A stretch of DNA of 64,000 bases, taken from NCBI RefSeq assembly GCF_900199185.1, contig NZ_OBMI01000001.1:124001-188000 (forward strand). Reading direction: 5' to 3'. This DNA comes from Sphingomonas guangdongensis (GTDB taxonomy: Bacteria; Pseudomonadota; Alphaproteobacteria; Sphingomonadales; Sphingomonadaceae). Below the pieces are notes generated by a model. It ran no database searches and had not been told where the DNA came from. It was given only the letters and a program-made list of their open reading frames with translations. Positions 8,059 through 18,264 of the stretch are shown in pieces. How positions within the stretch are numbered: the stretch's first letter is position 1; each line of letters begins with the position of its first letter. Made by a program: the position numbers and the translations under genes.

Positions 8059-9531
8059 ATGCCTCGTCGCTTCCTCTCGCTGCTCACCGGCGCGTCCCTG
8101 TTGGCCGGGTGCACGGTCGGTCCGGACTATCGCCCGAGCACGCCCGAGCAGCTGGGCGTTCCGGCAGCCTGGTCGGTCACGGCGAACCCGGCGGCGCGCG
8201 AGAACCTGACGCAGTGGTGGACGCGGTTCAACGATCCGCTGCTCCAGCGGCTGGTCGCGAGCGCCGCCGATACCAACCTCGACGTCGCGCAGGCGGTCGC
8301 CCGGCTGCGCCAGGCGCGCGAGGGGCTGGTGCAGTCGCGCGCGCAGTTGCTGCCGAACATCAGCGGCTCCGGCGGCTACTCGCGCAACTTCAACGTGATC
8401 GGCGGGACCAGCACGATCGTGCTGCCAGACGGCACCGTCACCAACATCGCGCGCGGTAACAGCAGCAGCTTCCAGATCGGCGCGGACGTCAGCTACCAGG
8501 TCGGCCTGTTCGGCGAAATCCGTCGCACGGTGGAATCAAGCCGCGCGCAGTACGAGGCGTCGGGCTACGACCTCGCGTCCGTCATCCTCTCCAGCCAGGG
8601 GGAGATCGCGCGCAACTACCTGCTCGCCCGCCTCGCCCAGGCGCAGCTCGGCAATGCGCGCGCCAGCCTGGCGCTTCAGGACGATAATCTGGAGATCGCG
8701 GGATTCCGCGTCCAGGCCGGGCTGGTCTCCTCGCTCGACCAGGAACAGGCGCGGTTGCAGCGCGCGCAGACCGCCGCAACCGTCCCGACGATCGAGGCGA
8801 ACTACAATGCCGCCGTGTCGCGCCTGGGCGTGCTGACCGGTCAGGCACCGGGTGCGCTGAAGGCGGAGATGACGGCGGCGCAGGCGATCCCCGCCGGCGC
8901 GCCGCTCGCCGGCGTCGGCATTCCGGCGGAGGTGCTGCGCCAGCGGCCGGACGTGCTCGCCGCCGAGCGGAGCCTGGCGGCCGCGACCGCGCAGATCGGC
9001 ATCGCGCAGGCGCAGCTCTATCCCGCGCTCGCGATCAGCGGCAATGTCGGCGCGAACGCGACCGCGATCTCGGACCTGTTCGACACGATCATCGGCGGCG
9101 TCTTTGCCGGACTGACGCAGCTGATCTTCGACGGCGGGCGGGCGCGCTCGCAGGTGCGCTCAGCCCGCGCCGCCACCGACGCCGCGTTCGCCGCCTACAA
9201 GGGCACCGTGCTCCTCGCGCTGGAGGATGTGGAGAACGCGCTGGTCGCGTACCGCACCGCGCAGGATCGCGCGCGCGAGTTCGCGGTCGCGCTCCAGGCG
9301 GCGGAAACGACCGCGCTCCTGTCGCGCAGCCAGTACCGCACGGGGCTCACCGACTTCACGACGCTGACCCAGGCGGAGGCGGGGCTGCTCTCGGCCCGCA
9401 ACGGGCTGGTCCAGGCGCAGGCCGACCAGTCGACCGCGCTGGTCCAACTCTATCTCGCGCTCGGCGGCGGATGGGACAGCAGCACCGTCCCGACCGCTCC
9501 TTCCCCTTCCTCCACGTCGCAGGATCGATGA
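8059..9531 (+). CDS. Outer-membrane efflux lipoprotein, NodT/OprM type
   Basis: 490-residue outer-membrane factor of a tripartite pump. [18 protein letters not shown] is a lipoprotein signal with the lipobox LLAGC, followed by TVGPDY, the hallmark start of NodT-type factors. Two repeated helical-hairpin/OEP units follow (around residues 60-270 and 290-470), including the conserved [19 protein letters not shown] block in the second. An in-frame ATG at 8035 with a G-rich stretch just before it is an alternative start that would lengthen the n-region by 8 residues. The gene overlaps the fusion-protein gene by ATGATG/TGA, so all four pump genes form one operon. Confidence 0.92.
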   Translation: MPRRFLSLLTGASLLAGCTVGPDYRPSTPEQLGVPAAWSVTANPAARENLTQWWTRFNDPLLQRLVASAADTNLDVAQAVARLRQAREGLVQSRAQLLPNISGSGGYSRNFNVIGGTSTIVLPDGTVTNIARGNSSSFQIGADVSYQVGLFGEIRRTVESSRAQYEASGYDLASVILSSQGEIARNYLLARLAQAQLGNARASLALQDDNLEIAGFRVQAGLVSSLDQEQARLQRAQTAATVPTIEANYNAAVSRLGVLTGQAPGALKAEMTAAQAIPAGAPLAGVGIPAEVLRQRPDVLAAERSLAAATAQIGIAQAQLYPALAISGNVGANATAISDLFDTIIGGVFAGLTQLIFDGGRARSQVRSARAATDAAFAAYKGTVLLALEDVENALVAYRTAQDRAREFAVALQAAETTALLSRSQYRTGLTDFTTLTQAEAGLLSARNGLVQAQADQSTALVQLYLALGGGWDSSTVPTAPSPSSTSQDR

Positions 9532-10928
9532 TGGCCGCCAAACCCCCTGCCGAACTGGACGAGTTTTTAGGTGCGAAGCCGCGCTCGCGCTGGCGGCGAT
9601 GGGGCAAGTGGGCGGCGGTCCTCGTCGGCGTAGTGCTGCTCGCGCTGCTGTTGCGCAGCTGCTTCGCCGGCGAGGCGGCGCCCGAGTATTCGACCGCGCC
9701 GGTGCGCCGCGGCGACCTGACCGTGACGGTGTCCGCGACGGGCAAGCTCGCGCCGACCAACCAGGTCACGGTCGGTTCGCAGCTGTCGGGCCTGGTCACT
9801 CGCGTTGTGGTCGACGTCAACGACCGCGTCACCGCCGGCCAGCCGCTGGCGCTGATCGATCCGGAGCAGATCGACGACCAGATCCGCGCCAACCAAGCGC
9901 AGGTGAACGCACAGAACGCGCAGGTCGCGCAGGCGCAGGCGACCGTCGCCGAAGCGCAGGCGCAGCTCCGCCGGCTGGAGGAGGTGCGGCGCCTGTCGGG
10001 CGGGCGCGTACCGTCCGATACCGAGCTCCAGACCGGGCGCGCCAATGCCCAGCGCGCGACCGCGACGCTGCGCGCGGCGCAGGCGAACGTCGCCGCCGCG
10101 CGCGCGCAGCTCGCCCAGTCGCAGACCCAGCGCGCGCGGGCGATCATCGTCTCGCCGGTGGCGGGCGTGGTGCTCGCGCGGCAGGTCGATCCCGGCCAGA
10201 CCGTCGCCGCCTCCTTCAACACGCCGACACTGTTCGTGATCGCGGAGGACCTCAGCCAGATGAAGCTGGAGGTTTCGATCGACGAGGCGGACGTCGGAGA
10301 GGTTAAGGTCGGCCAGCGCGCGACCTTCACCGTCGACGCCTTTCCGGGGCGCACCTTCCCCGCCGCGATCACCCGCGTCGACCTCGGCTCCAACCAGACG
10401 GTCGCGTCGGCGAGCGCCAGCTCGACGAGCACGAGCGCGACCACCACGGCGCAGGTGGTCAGCTACGCCGCCGACCTGTCGGTTGCCAACCCGACGCTCC
10501 AGCTGCGCCCCGGCATGACCGCCACAGCCGACATCGTCACGTCGGAGCGAAAGAATGTGCTGATGGTACCCAACGCCGCGCTCCGCTTCCGCCCGCAGGC
10601 GGCGAACGCGCAGCAGGGCACCGGCGGCCCGCTCCAGTTCGGCCCGCCCCGGCGGCGCGGCGGCAACACCGAGCGGCAGGTGACCGCCGGCCGCGGCGCG
10701 CGCCAGACCGTCTACGTCAAGAACGCCGACGGCACGCCGCGGGCGATCACCGTGGTCACCGGCAACAGCGACGGCAGCATGACGGAGGTGACCGGCGGCG
10801 ACCTGAAACCCAACATGCAGGTGATCACCGGTCAGCTCTCCAGCGACGGCGCGGGCGGTGGCGGCGCGGCCGGCGGCCAGCGCAAGGGCGGTGGCGGTGG
10901 CAGCGGTGGCGGCCAGCGTGGCCGGTAG
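9528..10928 (+). CDS. Periplasmic adaptor (MacA-like membrane fusion protein)
   Basis: 466 residues. An N-terminal cytoplasmic stub and one membrane anchor (about residues 28-46) precede a beta-barrel/lipoyl start (TVTVSATGKLAPTNQVTVGS). A long Ala/Gln-rich coiled-coil hairpin (about 120-205) is followed by the second lipoyl half (IIVSPVAGVVLARQVDPGQTV) and beta domains. The C-terminus is low-complexity, rich in Gly, Gln and Arg. It bridges the ATPase-coupled permease and the outer-membrane factor. The start ATG overlaps the preceding stop; a second ATG follows directly. The pairing with a MacB-type ATPase and permease downstream makes a MacA-like role more likely than an RND partner. Confidence 0.92.
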   Translation: MMAAKPPAELDEFLGAKPRSRWRRWGKWAAVLVGVVLLALLLRSCFAGEAAPEYSTAPVRRGDLTVTVSATGKLAPTNQVTVGSQLSGLVTRVVVDVNDRVTAGQPLALIDPEQIDDQIRANQAQVNAQNAQVAQAQATVAEAQAQLRRLEEVRRLSGGRVPSDTELQTGRANAQRATATLRAAQANVAAARAQLAQSQTQRARAIIVSPVAGVVLARQVDPGQTVAASFNTPTLFVIAEDLSQMKLEVSIDEADVGEVKVGQRATFTVDAFPGRTFPAAITRVDLGSNQTVASASASSTSTSATTTAQVVSYAADLSVANPTLQLRPGMTATADIVTSERKNVLMVPNAALRFRPQAANAQQGTGGPLQFGPPRRRGGNTERQVTAGRGARQTVYVKNADGTPRAITVVTGNSDGSMTEVTGGDLKPNMQVITGQLSSDGAGGGGAAGGQRKGGGGGSGGGQRGR

Positions 10929-11640
10929 GCCGCCCATCATCTCGCTCCGCGGCGTCACCAAGGTGTACGGCGCGGGCGCGACGATGTTCCAGGCGCTGAA
11001 GGGCGTCGACCTCGACATCGCGGAGGGCGATTTCGTCGCGGTGATGGGCCCGTCGGGATCGGGCAAGTCGACCACGATGAACATCCTCGGCTGCCTCGAC
11101 GTGCCCTCGGGCGGCAGCTTCACCTTCCGCGGGCAGCATATCGAGCTGCTCTCGCGCGACCAGCGCGCGCTGGTCCGGCGGCGTTATCTCGGCTTCGTGT
11201 TCCAGGGCTTCAACCTGCTCGCGCGCACCACCGCGCTCGAGAATGTCGAGCTGCCGCTGCTCTACCGGGGTGAGGACCGCAAGGCGCGCCGCGACCTCGG
11301 CATGGCCGCACTCGACAAGGTCGGCCTCGCCAACTGGTGGGACCACACACCCGCCGAACTGTCGGGCGGGCAGCAGCAGCGGGTTGCGATCGCCCGCGCG
11401 ATCGTCACCAATCCCGACGTGCTGCTGGCCGACGAGCCGACCGGCAACCTCGATTCCGAACGCTCGGTGGAGATCATGGAGCTGCTGACCGATCTCAACC
11501 GCAACTCGAATATCACGGTGCTAATGGTGACGCACGAGCCCGACATGGCGGCGTTCGCCCGCACGATCGTCCACTTCAAGGACGGGCTGGTTGAGCGGAT
11601 CGATCAGGGGCACCGGTCGGGCGCGAAGGTGGAGGCATGA
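10918..11640 (+). CDS. ABC transporter ATP-binding protein, MacB/LolD type
   Basis: 240-residue nucleotide-binding subunit. Walker A is MGPSGSGKST, the Q-loop is FVFQGFNLL, the signature is LSGGQQQRVAIARA, Walker B is VLLADEPTGNLD and the switch His is in VTHEPD. The FQGFNLL and NLDS wording is typical of the MacB/LolD (type VII) group. The GTG start at 10918 overlaps the adaptor gene by 11 nt and puts the first beta-strand (PPIISLRGVTKVYGAG) at the N-terminus; longer in-frame extensions lie in the Gly-rich tail coding region and are unlikely. The permease is encoded separately downstream. Confidence 0.93.
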   Translation: MAGRPPIISLRGVTKVYGAGATMFQALKGVDLDIAEGDFVAVMGPSGSGKSTTMNILGCLDVPSGGSFTFRGQHIELLSRDQRALVRRRYLGFVFQGFNLLARTTALENVELPLLYRGEDRKARRDLGMAALDKVGLANWWDHTPAELSGGQQQRVAIARAIVTNPDVLLADEPTGNLDSERSVEIMELLTDLNRNSNITVLMVTHEPDMAAFARTIVHFKDGLVERIDQGHRSGAKVEA

Positions 11641-11687
11641 TGGTGCCCGACTCACTCCGCGCGCGCGCGCAGGCGAAAGCCCGCTAG

Positions 11688-12893
11688 ATGCTCGGCACCA
11701 CCTTCATCCTCGCGATCCGCTCGATCCGGCGCCACCTCCTGCGCTCGTTCCTCACCACGCTCGGCATCGTGATCGGTGTGGCGGCCGTCGTTGCTATGGT
11801 CACGCTCGGCAAGGCGACCACGGTCAGCGTGCAGCAGAGCGTCGCCTCGCTCGGCACCAACGTGCTCCAGATCCGCCCCGGCCAGGGCTTCGGCCGCGGC
11901 GGTGGGGGTCCGCGCCCGCCCGACTTCAAGCAGTCGGACGTCGACGCGGTCGCGCGCCAGGTCGCGGGCGTGAAGGCGGTCGCCCCGCAGGCGCAGGCAA
12001 CCGGCACCGCGATCTACGAGGGGTCGAACTGGTCGACGACGATCAACGGCACGACGCTTTCTTTCCTCGACGTCCAGCCGTGGCCGCTCCAGTCCGGGCG
12101 CTACTTCACCCCGACGGAGGAGGCCGCGGGCAAGCTCGTCTGCATCCTCGGCAACACCGTCTACCAGAACCTCTATCGCGGCGGCGAGGCGGTCGGCACG
12201 CGGATGCGGATCGCGGGCATCTCCTGCGACGTGATCGGCGTGCTCACCGCCCGCGGGCAAGGCGGCTTCGGCGACCAGGACGATACGGTCATCATGCCGA
12301 TCAAGGCGGTCCAGCGCCGCTTCTCCGGCAACCGCGACATCCGCCTGATGCTGGTCGGTGTCGACAGCGCGTACGCGACCTCCACCGTGCAGGCGAGCAT
12401 CGAGGACCTGCTGCGTGAGCGCCGCAACATCACCGGCGGCAAGAGCGACGACTTCAACATCTTCGACACCAAGCAGATCAGCGACACGCTGACCGGGATC
12501 ACCACTGCGCTGACCGGCGTCGTCACGGCGGTCGCCGCGATCAGCCTCGTGGTCGGCGGGATCGGCATCATGAACATTATGCTGGTGAGCGTGACGGAGC
12601 GGACGCGTGAGATCGGCATCCGCCTGGCGATCGGGGCAGTCGCGCGCGAGGTGCTGATGCAATTCCTGGTGGAGGCGATCGTGCTGTCGATGCTCGGCGG
12701 GCTAATCGGGCTGCTGATCGCCCAATTGGTGGTGGTCGGCCTCTCGCCCGCGCTCAAGGTCGATTATCTGTTCGATCCGCAGATCAACCTCATCGCCTTT
12801 GCGATCTCCGGGCTGATCGGGGTGGTGTTCGGCTACTTCCCCGCGCGGCGCGCGGCCTCGCTCAATCCGATCGACGCGCTTCGGCACGAGTGA
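11688..12893 (+). CDS. ABC transporter permease, MacB type (FtsX fold)
   Basis: 401 residues with the MacB/FtsX topology: one N-terminal membrane segment ([20 protein letters not shown]), a large periplasmic domain (about residues 45-270), then three membrane segments, the first ending in [20 protein letters not shown] and the last in [21 protein letters not shown]. Both of these motifs are hallmarks of MacB permeases. With the ATPase, adaptor and outer-membrane factor it completes a mechanotransmission-type exporter for macrolide-like or peptide substrates; the actual cargo is unknown. In E. coli MacB the ATPase and permease are one chain; here they are two genes separated by 47 nt. Confidence 0.93.
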   Translation: MLGTTFILAIRSIRRHLLRSFLTTLGIVIGVAAVVAMVTLGKATTVSVQQSVASLGTNVLQIRPGQGFGRGGGGPRPPDFKQSDVDAVARQVAGVKAVAPQAQATGTAIYEGSNWSTTINGTTLSFLDVQPWPLQSGRYFTPTEEAAGKLVCILGNTVYQNLYRGGEAVGTRMRIAGISCDVIGVLTARGQGGFGDQDDTVIMPIKAVQRRFSGNRDIRLMLVGVDSAYATSTVQASIEDLLRERRNITGGKSDDFNIFDTKQISDTLTGITTALTGVVTAVAAISLVVGGIGIMNIMLVSVTERTREIGIRLAIGAVAREVLMQFLVEAIVLSMLGGLIGLLIAQLVVVGLSPALKVDYLFDPQINLIAFAISGLIGVVFGYFPARRAASLNPIDALRHE

Positions 12894-13479
12894 TGGTGCG
12901 CGCGGGGTCGCGCACCAGCTCCATCAGCCGGTCGAGATCCTCCGGCGTATCGATGTCGATCAGCTCGGCGGGCGCGGTCACGACGTGCTTGCCGGCGCGG
13001 ACCAGGTCGCGCGCACCCGCCTCCCCCTCGAGCGTCAGTAGGAAATCGAAGCGGGCCGCGCCGAAAACGGCGGGCGGGCGGGGCTGCGCTCCGTCGCTCG
13101 ACGCGACCACCGCATCGTCGCCGACCGCCGCGTCGAGCAGGCGATAGACGTGCGCCGCGGTCACCCGCGGCATGTCGGCGAGCGCGATCACCACCGCGCG
13201 CGCGCCCAGCTCCTTCGCGCGCGCGACGCCCAACCGAACGGATCGCCCCATTCCTTCCGCCGGCACGTCGTTGTGGACCACGTCGTATCCGTCGAACACC
13301 AGCTTGCAGCCGTCGGTCACGACCAGCCGCTCCTTGAACGGCACGCTCGCAAGCGCAGTCGCGACGTGGAGGCCGACCGGCTTGCCCAGGAACTCCGCCT
13401 CCAGCTTGTTGCCGCTCGGAAAGCGGCTGGAGAGCCCGGCCGCGAGCAGCACCAGCACCGCATCTTCAGCGTAGATCAT
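12862..13479 (-). CDS. MobA-like NTP transferase (molybdenum cofactor cytidylyl/guanylyltransferase)
   Basis: 205 residues with the nucleotidyltransferase motif [14 protein letters not shown] near the N-terminus, a DMP motif (ALADMPRVT) at about residue 100 and the C-terminal [11 protein letters not shown] common to MocA/MobA-like proteins. It probably attaches CMP or GMP to molybdopterin for the hydroxylase encoded upstream. The ATG at 13479 lies inside the end of xdhC (14-nt overlap), so the gene is last in the pao-like operon. Its 3' end overlaps the permease gene convergently by 32 nt. MocA (CMP) is favoured because the xanthine-oxidase family mostly uses the cytosine dinucleotide form, but this is inference. 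Confidence 0.85.
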   Translation of the reverse strand: MIYAEDAVLVLLAAGLSSRFPSGNKLEAEFLGKPVGLHVATALASVPFKERLVVTDGCKLVFDGYDVVHNDVPAEGMGRSVRLGVARAKELGARAVVIALADMPRVTAAHVYRLLDAAVGDDAVVASSDGAQPRPPAVFGAARFDFLLTLEGEAGARDLVRAGKHVVTAPAELIDIDTPEDLDRLMELVRDPARTITRAEARRSD

Positions 13480-14389
13480 TAAACGCTCCCACCATCGCCG
13501 CCGCGATCGACAGCGCGATCTCCGCCGGGCCGATCGCGCCGATGTCGATCCCGACCGGCCCGTCGATCCTGGCCAGCTGCTCCGGCGTGAGTCCCGCCGC
13601 CGCCAGCCGCTCCAGGCGTGCGGCGTGGCTGCGCCGGCTGCCCAGCGCGCCGACATAGGCGGCGTCGCTGCCGAGCGCCGCGATCAGCGCCGGATCGTCG
13701 ATCTTGGTATCGTGGCTGAGCGTCACCACCGCCGTCGCCGGACCGGGGCGATAAGCGGCGATCGCCTCGTCCGGCCAGCGATCGTCCAGCACCGTGCCGG
13801 GGAAGCGCTCGGCGGTCAGGAACCGCGCGCGCGGATCGATCACGACCGTCTCGATGCCGATCGTGCGGGCCAGCCCGGCGAGCGACTGCGCGATCTGCAC
13901 CGCGCCCACGATCAGCAGGCGGCGCGGCGGGTCGTAGCGGTTGAGGAACAGCTCGCCCGTCTCTGCGGGACGCAGGTCGCTGTGCCCGGTCGCGAGATCG
14001 GTGGTGACGGTCAGCGCCCTTCCCTCGCCGCGCGCCTCGGCGATGCGATCGAACAGCTCGGGATCGAAGCCGTCGGCGGACACCGGCTGCACCATGACGG
14101 CGATCTCGCCCCCGCACGGCAGCCCGACCTCCCACGCCGCGGCATCCGCGACGCCGTAGCGCTTCACCTGGAACGGCGCGCCCGCGATCACCTGCGCCGC
14201 GGTCTCGAGGAGGTCGGTTTCGACGCAGCCGCCGGACACCGATCCCTCGAACCGCCCATCGGCGTGGACCAGCATGTGGCTGCCCTTGGGCCGCGGCGCC
14301 GAGCCCCAGGTCGAGACCACGGTCGCGAGCGCGAGCGGCTCCCCTGCCCAGGCCCGCGCCGCGGCGAGCACGCTGTCATTGTCAGCCAT
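13466..14389 (-). CDS. XdhC-family molybdenum hydroxylase maturation protein
   Basis: 307 residues. The N-terminal XdhC/CoxI domain shows ATVVSTWGSAPRPKGSHM and GSVSGGCVE, and CGGEIAVMVQP follows; these are the family signatures. The C-terminal Rossmann half starts at RLLIVGAVQIAQSLAGLARTIG and contains TVVIDPRARF and YVGALGSRRSHAARLERL. XdhC-type proteins (PaoD in E. coli) hold the molybdenum cofactor and help to sulfurate and insert it. The start at 14389 was chosen because it gives the standard N-terminus. It lies about 100 nt after the large subunit, separated from it by a perfect 12-bp hairpin. Confidence 0.92.
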   Translation of the reverse strand: MADNDSVLAAARAWAGEPLALATVVSTWGSAPRPKGSHMLVHADGRFEGSVSGGCVETDLLETAAQVIAGAPFQVKRYGVADAAAWEVGLPCGGEIAVMVQPVSADGFDPELFDRIAEARGEGRALTVTTDLATGHSDLRPAETGELFLNRYDPPRRLLIVGAVQIAQSLAGLARTIGIETVVIDPRARFLTAERFPGTVLDDRWPDEAIAAYRPGPATAVVTLSHDTKIDDPALIAALGSDAAYVGALGSRRSHAARLERLAAAGLTPEQLARIDGPVGIDIGAIGPAEIALSIAAAMVGAFNDLR

Positions 14390-14451
14390 GGGCGCTAACC
14401 TAGGTAGCGCGGGTGGCGGCGTGAAGGACTGCGCTGCCCGCCCGATACGAT

Positions 14452-14480
14452 CGTCATCCCGGAACAGGTCCGGGATGACG
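14452..14480. repeat. Hairpin repeat between the Mo subunit and xdhC genes
   Basis: cgtcatcccgga (14452-14463) and its perfect complement (14469-14480) form a 12-bp stem with a 5-nt loop. It belongs to the same broad family as the copies at 21790 and 62819. It lies within an operon, so it may attenuate or process the transcript between the structural subunits and the maturation genes rather than end it. Confidence 0.75.
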
Positions 14481-14487
14481 TATATGG

Positions 14488-16716
14488 TCACACCGGCGGC
14501 AACCCCGGCAGCAGCTTGTCGAGCGTGATCGGGAAGTCGCGCACGCGCACCCCGCACGCGTTGTAGATCGCCGCAGCAACCGCCGCACCCGCGCCCGAGA
14601 TGCCGAGCTCGCCGAGCCCCTTGGCATGGAGCGGGTTGGCCCAGTGATCGCGTTCGGGCAGAAACACGACCTCCAGCGGCGGGATGTCGGCGTTTACCGG
14701 CACATGGTATTCGGCCAGGTCGTTGTTGACGATGCGGCCGTCGCGCGGGTCGTGGACCAGCTCCTCCGTCAGTGCCGCGCCGATCCCGAAGGTGACGCCG
14801 CCGATTACCTGCGACCGCGCGGTCTTCTCGTTCAGGATGCGCCCGGCCGCGACTGTCGACAGCCAGCGCGATACGCGGACCTCTCCGGTGGTCGCGTTCA
14901 CCCTGACCTCGCAGAAGTGCGCGCCGTAGGACGCCTGGTTGCTCTGCTTCTCGGCCTTGCCTGGCCTGACCGTGCCGACCGCGCTCATTCCCGTCCCGAC
15001 CAGCTCCGAGAGCGGCCGGCTGTGGTTGCGGGCGATCGCCTGACCATCCTTGAGGGTCAGCTCCTCCGCGTCGCAGTCCATCGCCTTGGCGAGCTGCGTG
15101 CGGAGCTGCTCGGCGGCGAGGTAGACGGAGGTGCCGCTGGAGCCGGCACCCCACGATCCACCGGACCCAGCGCCCGGCGGCGCATCGGTGTCGCCGAGCC
15201 GCACCTCCACCTTGTCGAGCGGCAGCCCGAGCAGCTCGCCCGCGATCTGCGCCAGGATCGTGTAGGTGCCGGTGCCGATGTCGGTCATGTCCGTCTCGAC
15301 CAGCGCGGTGCCGCTCGGCGTCAACGTGATCCGCGCCGACGACTTCTGGAGCATGTTGGTGCGCGTCGCGGTCGCCACTCCCATGCCGACGAACCACTCG
15401 CCCTCGCGCCGTGTCGCCGGGGTCGCGGACCGCTCGGACCAGCCGAACCGCTCCGCGCCCTCGCGCAGGCACTGGCTGAGATGGCGTGATGAATAGGGGA
15501 CCTTCTTCTCCGGGTCCTGCTCCGGCTCGTTGCGCAGCCGCAGCTCGACCGGATCGATGCCGATCTGCTCGGCAAGCTCGTCCATAGCGCCCTCGATCGC
15601 GAACATGCCGACCGCCTCGCCCGGCGCCCGCATCGACCCGGCGAGCGTCCAGTTCATCACGACCTGCTCGTGGGTCACCCGGCGGTTCTCGCCCGGGTAG
15701 AGGAAGTGGGTGCTGACCCCGACCGGCTCGAAATAATCCTCATCGGGCAGGTTGCTGACGTGGTTCTCGTGCGAGACGGTGGTCAGGCGCCCGTTGGCGT
15801 CCGCGCCCAGCCGGACGCGCTGGCGCGTGTTGGACCGGCGCACGGTCGCCTCGAACACCTGATGGCGGGTCATGACCACCTTGACCGGACGGCCAAGCTT
15901 CTTGGACGCGACCGCCGCGGCGACGGACTCCGGCGCGATACCGAGCTTGGAGCCGAACCCGCCGCCGACGTACTTGGCGACGATCCGCACCTGATCGGCC
16001 TTCAACCCCAAGGCATCGGCGAGCTGGAGCCGATCGGACGCCGGCATTTGCAACGCGCCGTAGAGCGTTAGCTTGCCCTCCGCGTCCCATGTCGCGATCG
16101 ATCCGTGCAGCTCCATCGCCGCGCTGTTCTGACTCGGCGTCGCGTAGGTTGCGTCGATCGTGAAGGCCGCGTCGGTCAGCCCCTGCTCAACATCGCCCTG
16201 CTCGGTCTTGGGCTTGATCTGCGACGGCGGCGGCGTCGTCGCCTCGTCCAGCCGCCCGTCGAAGTCCCACTCCCCGACGCCTGCCGAGTGGCGGACGCGA
16301 ACCGCGGCCGCGGCGTCGCGTGCTGCCTCGTAGCTCTCGGCCACGACCAGCGCGAGCGGCTGGCCGAAATAGTCGACGCGGCTGACGCCCTGCGTCGGCG
16401 CCTTGGTCTCGCCGCCCTGCTGCGAGTTGCGCAGAAAGGTCTCGACGTCGCTCACCACATCGATGACGTCCGGCAGCGCGAGCGCCGCCTCCGTGTCGAG
16501 CCCGTCCACGTCGCCGAAGCCGAACGGTGCCCGGACCAGGAAGCCGTAGGCGAGATTGTCGAAGCCGTACTCGGCGGCATAGGTCGCTCGGCCGGCAACC
16601 TTCGCCGGACCGTCGATCCGGTCGAGCGGCTTGCCGATGAGTTCCTGGACGGACGTGTCGAGCAGGCTCTGCTCGACCGGCTTGTCCATCGTCAGCGTGT
16701 TGGTGTCCTCGCTCAT
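14488..16716 (-). CDS. paoC: Molybdopterin-binding subunit of a PaoC/YagR-type aldehyde dehydrogenase
   Basis: 742 residues, the length of PaoC. It carries the Mo-pterin dinucleotide site that oxidises aldehydes to acids. Visible motifs are the domain start [43 protein letters not shown] pterin contacts ([14 protein letters not shown]), and [15 protein letters not shown], which carries the catalytic glutamate of this superfamily. It has no signal peptide. Its start overlaps the FAD-subunit stop as ATGA, so the three subunit genes are tightly coupled. The substrate may be an aldehyde, xanthine or another N-heterocycle; the subunit division and the FAD-subunit cysteines favour the PaoABC group. 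Confidence 0.9.
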   Translation of the reverse strand: MSEDTNTLTMDKPVEQSLLDTSVQELIGKPLDRIDGPAKVAGRATYAAEYGFDNLAYGFLVRAPFGFGDVDGLDTEAALALPDVIDVVSDVETFLRNSQQGGETKAPTQGVSRVDYFGQPLALVVAESYEAARDAAAAVRVRHSAGVGEWDFDGRLDEATTPPPSQIKPKTEQGDVEQGLTDAAFTIDATYATPSQNSAAMELHGSIATWDAEGKLTLYGALQMPASDRLQLADALGLKADQVRIVAKYVGGGFGSKLGIAPESVAAAVASKKLGRPVKVVMTRHQVFEATVRRSNTRQRVRLGADANGRLTTVSHENHVSNLPDEDYFEPVGVSTHFLYPGENRRVTHEQVVMNWTLAGSMRAPGEAVGMFAIEGAMDELAEQIGIDPVELRLRNEPEQDPEKKVPYSSRHLSQCLREGAERFGWSERSATPATRREGEWFVGMGVATATRTNMLQKSSARITLTPSGTALVETDMTDIGTGTYTILAQIAGELLGLPLDKVEVRLGDTDAPPGAGSGGSWGAGSSGTSVYLAAEQLRTQLAKAMDCDAEELTLKDGQAIARNHSRPLSELVGTGMSAVGTVRPGKAEKQSNQASYGAHFCEVRVNATTGEVRVSRWLSTVAAGRILNEKTARSQVIGGVTFGIGAALTEELVHDPRDGRIVNNDLAEYHVPVNADIPPLEVVFLPERDHWANPLHAKGLGELGISGAGAAVAAAIYNACGVRVRDFPITLDKLLPGLPPV

Positions 16717-17696
16717 GCCTCGGTCTCCGTCAGCTCGCGCAGCACCGCGATCAGCGTGCGGCGGGCGAGCGGGATCTTGAAATCGTTGTGGCCGAAGCCC
16801 TTCGCCTCGGCGAGCAGCGCATCGGCCGCGGCGTTGAAGGCGGCGTCACCGGGCGCATGGCCGACCAGCGCCGCCTCGACTGCCGGGTCGCGCCACGGCT
16901 GCGAGCCCAATCCGCCGAACGCCAGCTGCGCCGCGCTGATCCGGCCGTCCTCGATCGCGACGGTCGCGGCGACGGAGACGAGCGCGAACGCGTAGGAGGC
17001 GCGATCGCGCACCTTGCGGTAGGTCGACCGACCCGCCGGCGGTGCGGGCAGCGCGACATGGGTGATCAGCTCGCCCGGCCGCAGCACCGTCTCGAGATGC
17101 GGAGTGTCGCCGGGCAGGCGGTAGAAGTCGGAAAGCGGGATGCGGCGGCGGTCGCCGTCGTGCCCCAGGGTCACCACCACCGCATCGAGCGCCCGCATCG
17201 CGACCGCCATGTCGCTCGGATGGGTCGCGATGCATGCCTCCGAGGTGCCGAGCACCGCCAGGATGCGATTGAAGCCCTCGCGCCCGTCGCAGCCCGAGCC
17301 GGGCACCCGCTTGTTGCAGCGCGCGTCCACATCGTAGAAATAATAGCAGCGGGTCCGCTGGAGCAGGTTGCCGCCGGTCGTCGCCTTGTTGCGAAGCTGC
17401 CCAGAGGCGCCCGCCAGCAGTGCGCGCGACAGCACCGGATAGCGCTCCCGGACCCGCGGGTCGGCGGCCAGGTCGCTGTTGGGGACGAGCGCCCCGATCA
17501 GCAGCCCGCCGTCCTCGCTCTCCTCGATGTCGGACAGGTCGAGCCGGCTGATGTCGACCAGCTTGGCGGGAGTCTCGACCTGCAGCTTCATCAGGTCGAT
17601 CAGGTTGGTGCCGCCCGCAATGAAACGCCCGGCGGCGACGCCCTCCGCGACCGCGGTCTCGGGCGTGTCGGCCTGCGCAAAGGCGAAGCTCTTCAT
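16713..17696 (-). CDS. paoB: FAD-binding subunit of the PaoB/YagS type
   Basis: 327 residues of the CO-dehydrogenase flavoprotein family, which carries electrons from 2Fe-2S centres to the acceptor via FAD. FAD contacts are [17 protein letters not shown] and [12 protein letters not shown] Cys-bearing loop at about residues 122-160 ([36 protein letters not shown]) matches the region that in E. coli PaoB binds an extra 4Fe-4S cluster (established for PaoABC; inferred here). The ATG is in an ATGA overlap with the small subunit. The protein lacks an N-terminal extension, as expected for a cytoplasmic fold. Confidence 0.92.
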   Translation of the reverse strand: MKSFAFAQADTPETAVAEGVAAGRFIAGGTNLIDLMKLQVETPAKLVDISRLDLSDIEESEDGGLLIGALVPNSDLAADPRVRERYPVLSRALLAGASGQLRNKATTGGNLLQRTRCYYFYDVDARCNKRVPGSGCDGREGFNRILAVLGTSEACIATHPSDMAVAMRALDAVVVTLGHDGDRRRIPLSDFYRLPGDTPHLETVLRPGELITHVALPAPPAGRSTYRKVRDRASYAFALVSVAATVAIEDGRISAAQLAFGGLGSQPWRDPAVEAALVGHAPGDAAFNAAADALLAEAKGFGHNDFKIPLARRTLIAVLRELTETEA

Positions 17697-18193
17697 GCCC
17701 GTGCCTCCCAGACTTCCTGGATCGCATCGACGATGTTCGGATAGGCGGCGCAGCGGCAGATGTTGCCGCTCATCCGCTCGCTGACCTCGTCCCGGGTCAG
17801 TTCGCCCGTCTCGTCCAGCTCGGCCGTGACGTAGCTCGGCCAGCCCTTCTCCACCTCGTCCATCATGCCCTTGGCCGAGCAGATCTGGCCGGGCGTGCAG
17901 TAACCGCACTGGTAGCCGTCGTGGCGGACGAACGCGGCCTGGAGCGGGTGGAGCTCATCGGGCGTGCCCAGCCCCTCGATCGTCGTGATCTCGTCGTCCT
18001 GGTGCATGACCGCAAGCGCCAGGCAGCTGTTGATCCGGCGGCCGTTGACCAGCACCGTGCAGGCGCCGCACTGGCCGTGGTCGCAGCCCTTCTTGCTGCC
18101 CGTCAGGCCCAGGTGCTCGCGCAGCAGGTCGAGTAGGGTGGTGCGGATGTCGGGGTCAGCCTCGTGGTGTTGTCCGTTGATCTGGAAGTGCAT
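17693..18193 (-). CDS. paoA: 2Fe-2S subunit of the molybdenum hydroxylase, PaoA-like
   Basis: 166 residues with both iron-sulfur motifs of the xanthine-oxidase family: the plant-ferredoxin type ([19 protein letters not shown] then NSCLAL) and the helical type ([11 protein letters not shown] and [12 protein letters not shown]). It passes electrons from the Mo centre to FAD. The gene leads the operon paoA-paoB-paoC-xdhC-mobA. E. coli PaoA begins with a twin-arginine signal and is periplasmic. Here translation starts directly at [15 protein letters not shown] with no RR motif, and no longer convincing start is seen, so the enzyme is probably cytoplasmic. The operon promoter should lie in the 71 nt shared with the divergent phosphodiesterase gene. 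Confidence 0.93.
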   Translation of the reverse strand: MHFQINGQHHEADPDIRTTLLDLLREHLGLTGSKKGCDHGQCGACTVLVNGRRINSCLALAVMHQDDEITTIEGLGTPDELHPLQAAFVRHDGYQCGYCTPGQICSAKGMMDEVEKGWPSYVTAELDETGELTRDEVSERMSGNICRCAAYPNIVDAIQEVWEARA

Positions 18194-18264
18194 GGTACTG
18201 GCCCCATCTGTTCAGGGCGGCTAACGCGCGGACGCGCTTCTATATCCTTATTAGGAACGTACCG

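Noticed and set aside
13466..15472. 668-codon minus-strand frame joining xdhC with an upstream segment
   Set aside because: The part upstream of 14389 is an out-of-frame reading of the Mo-subunit gene, which is coded in another frame.
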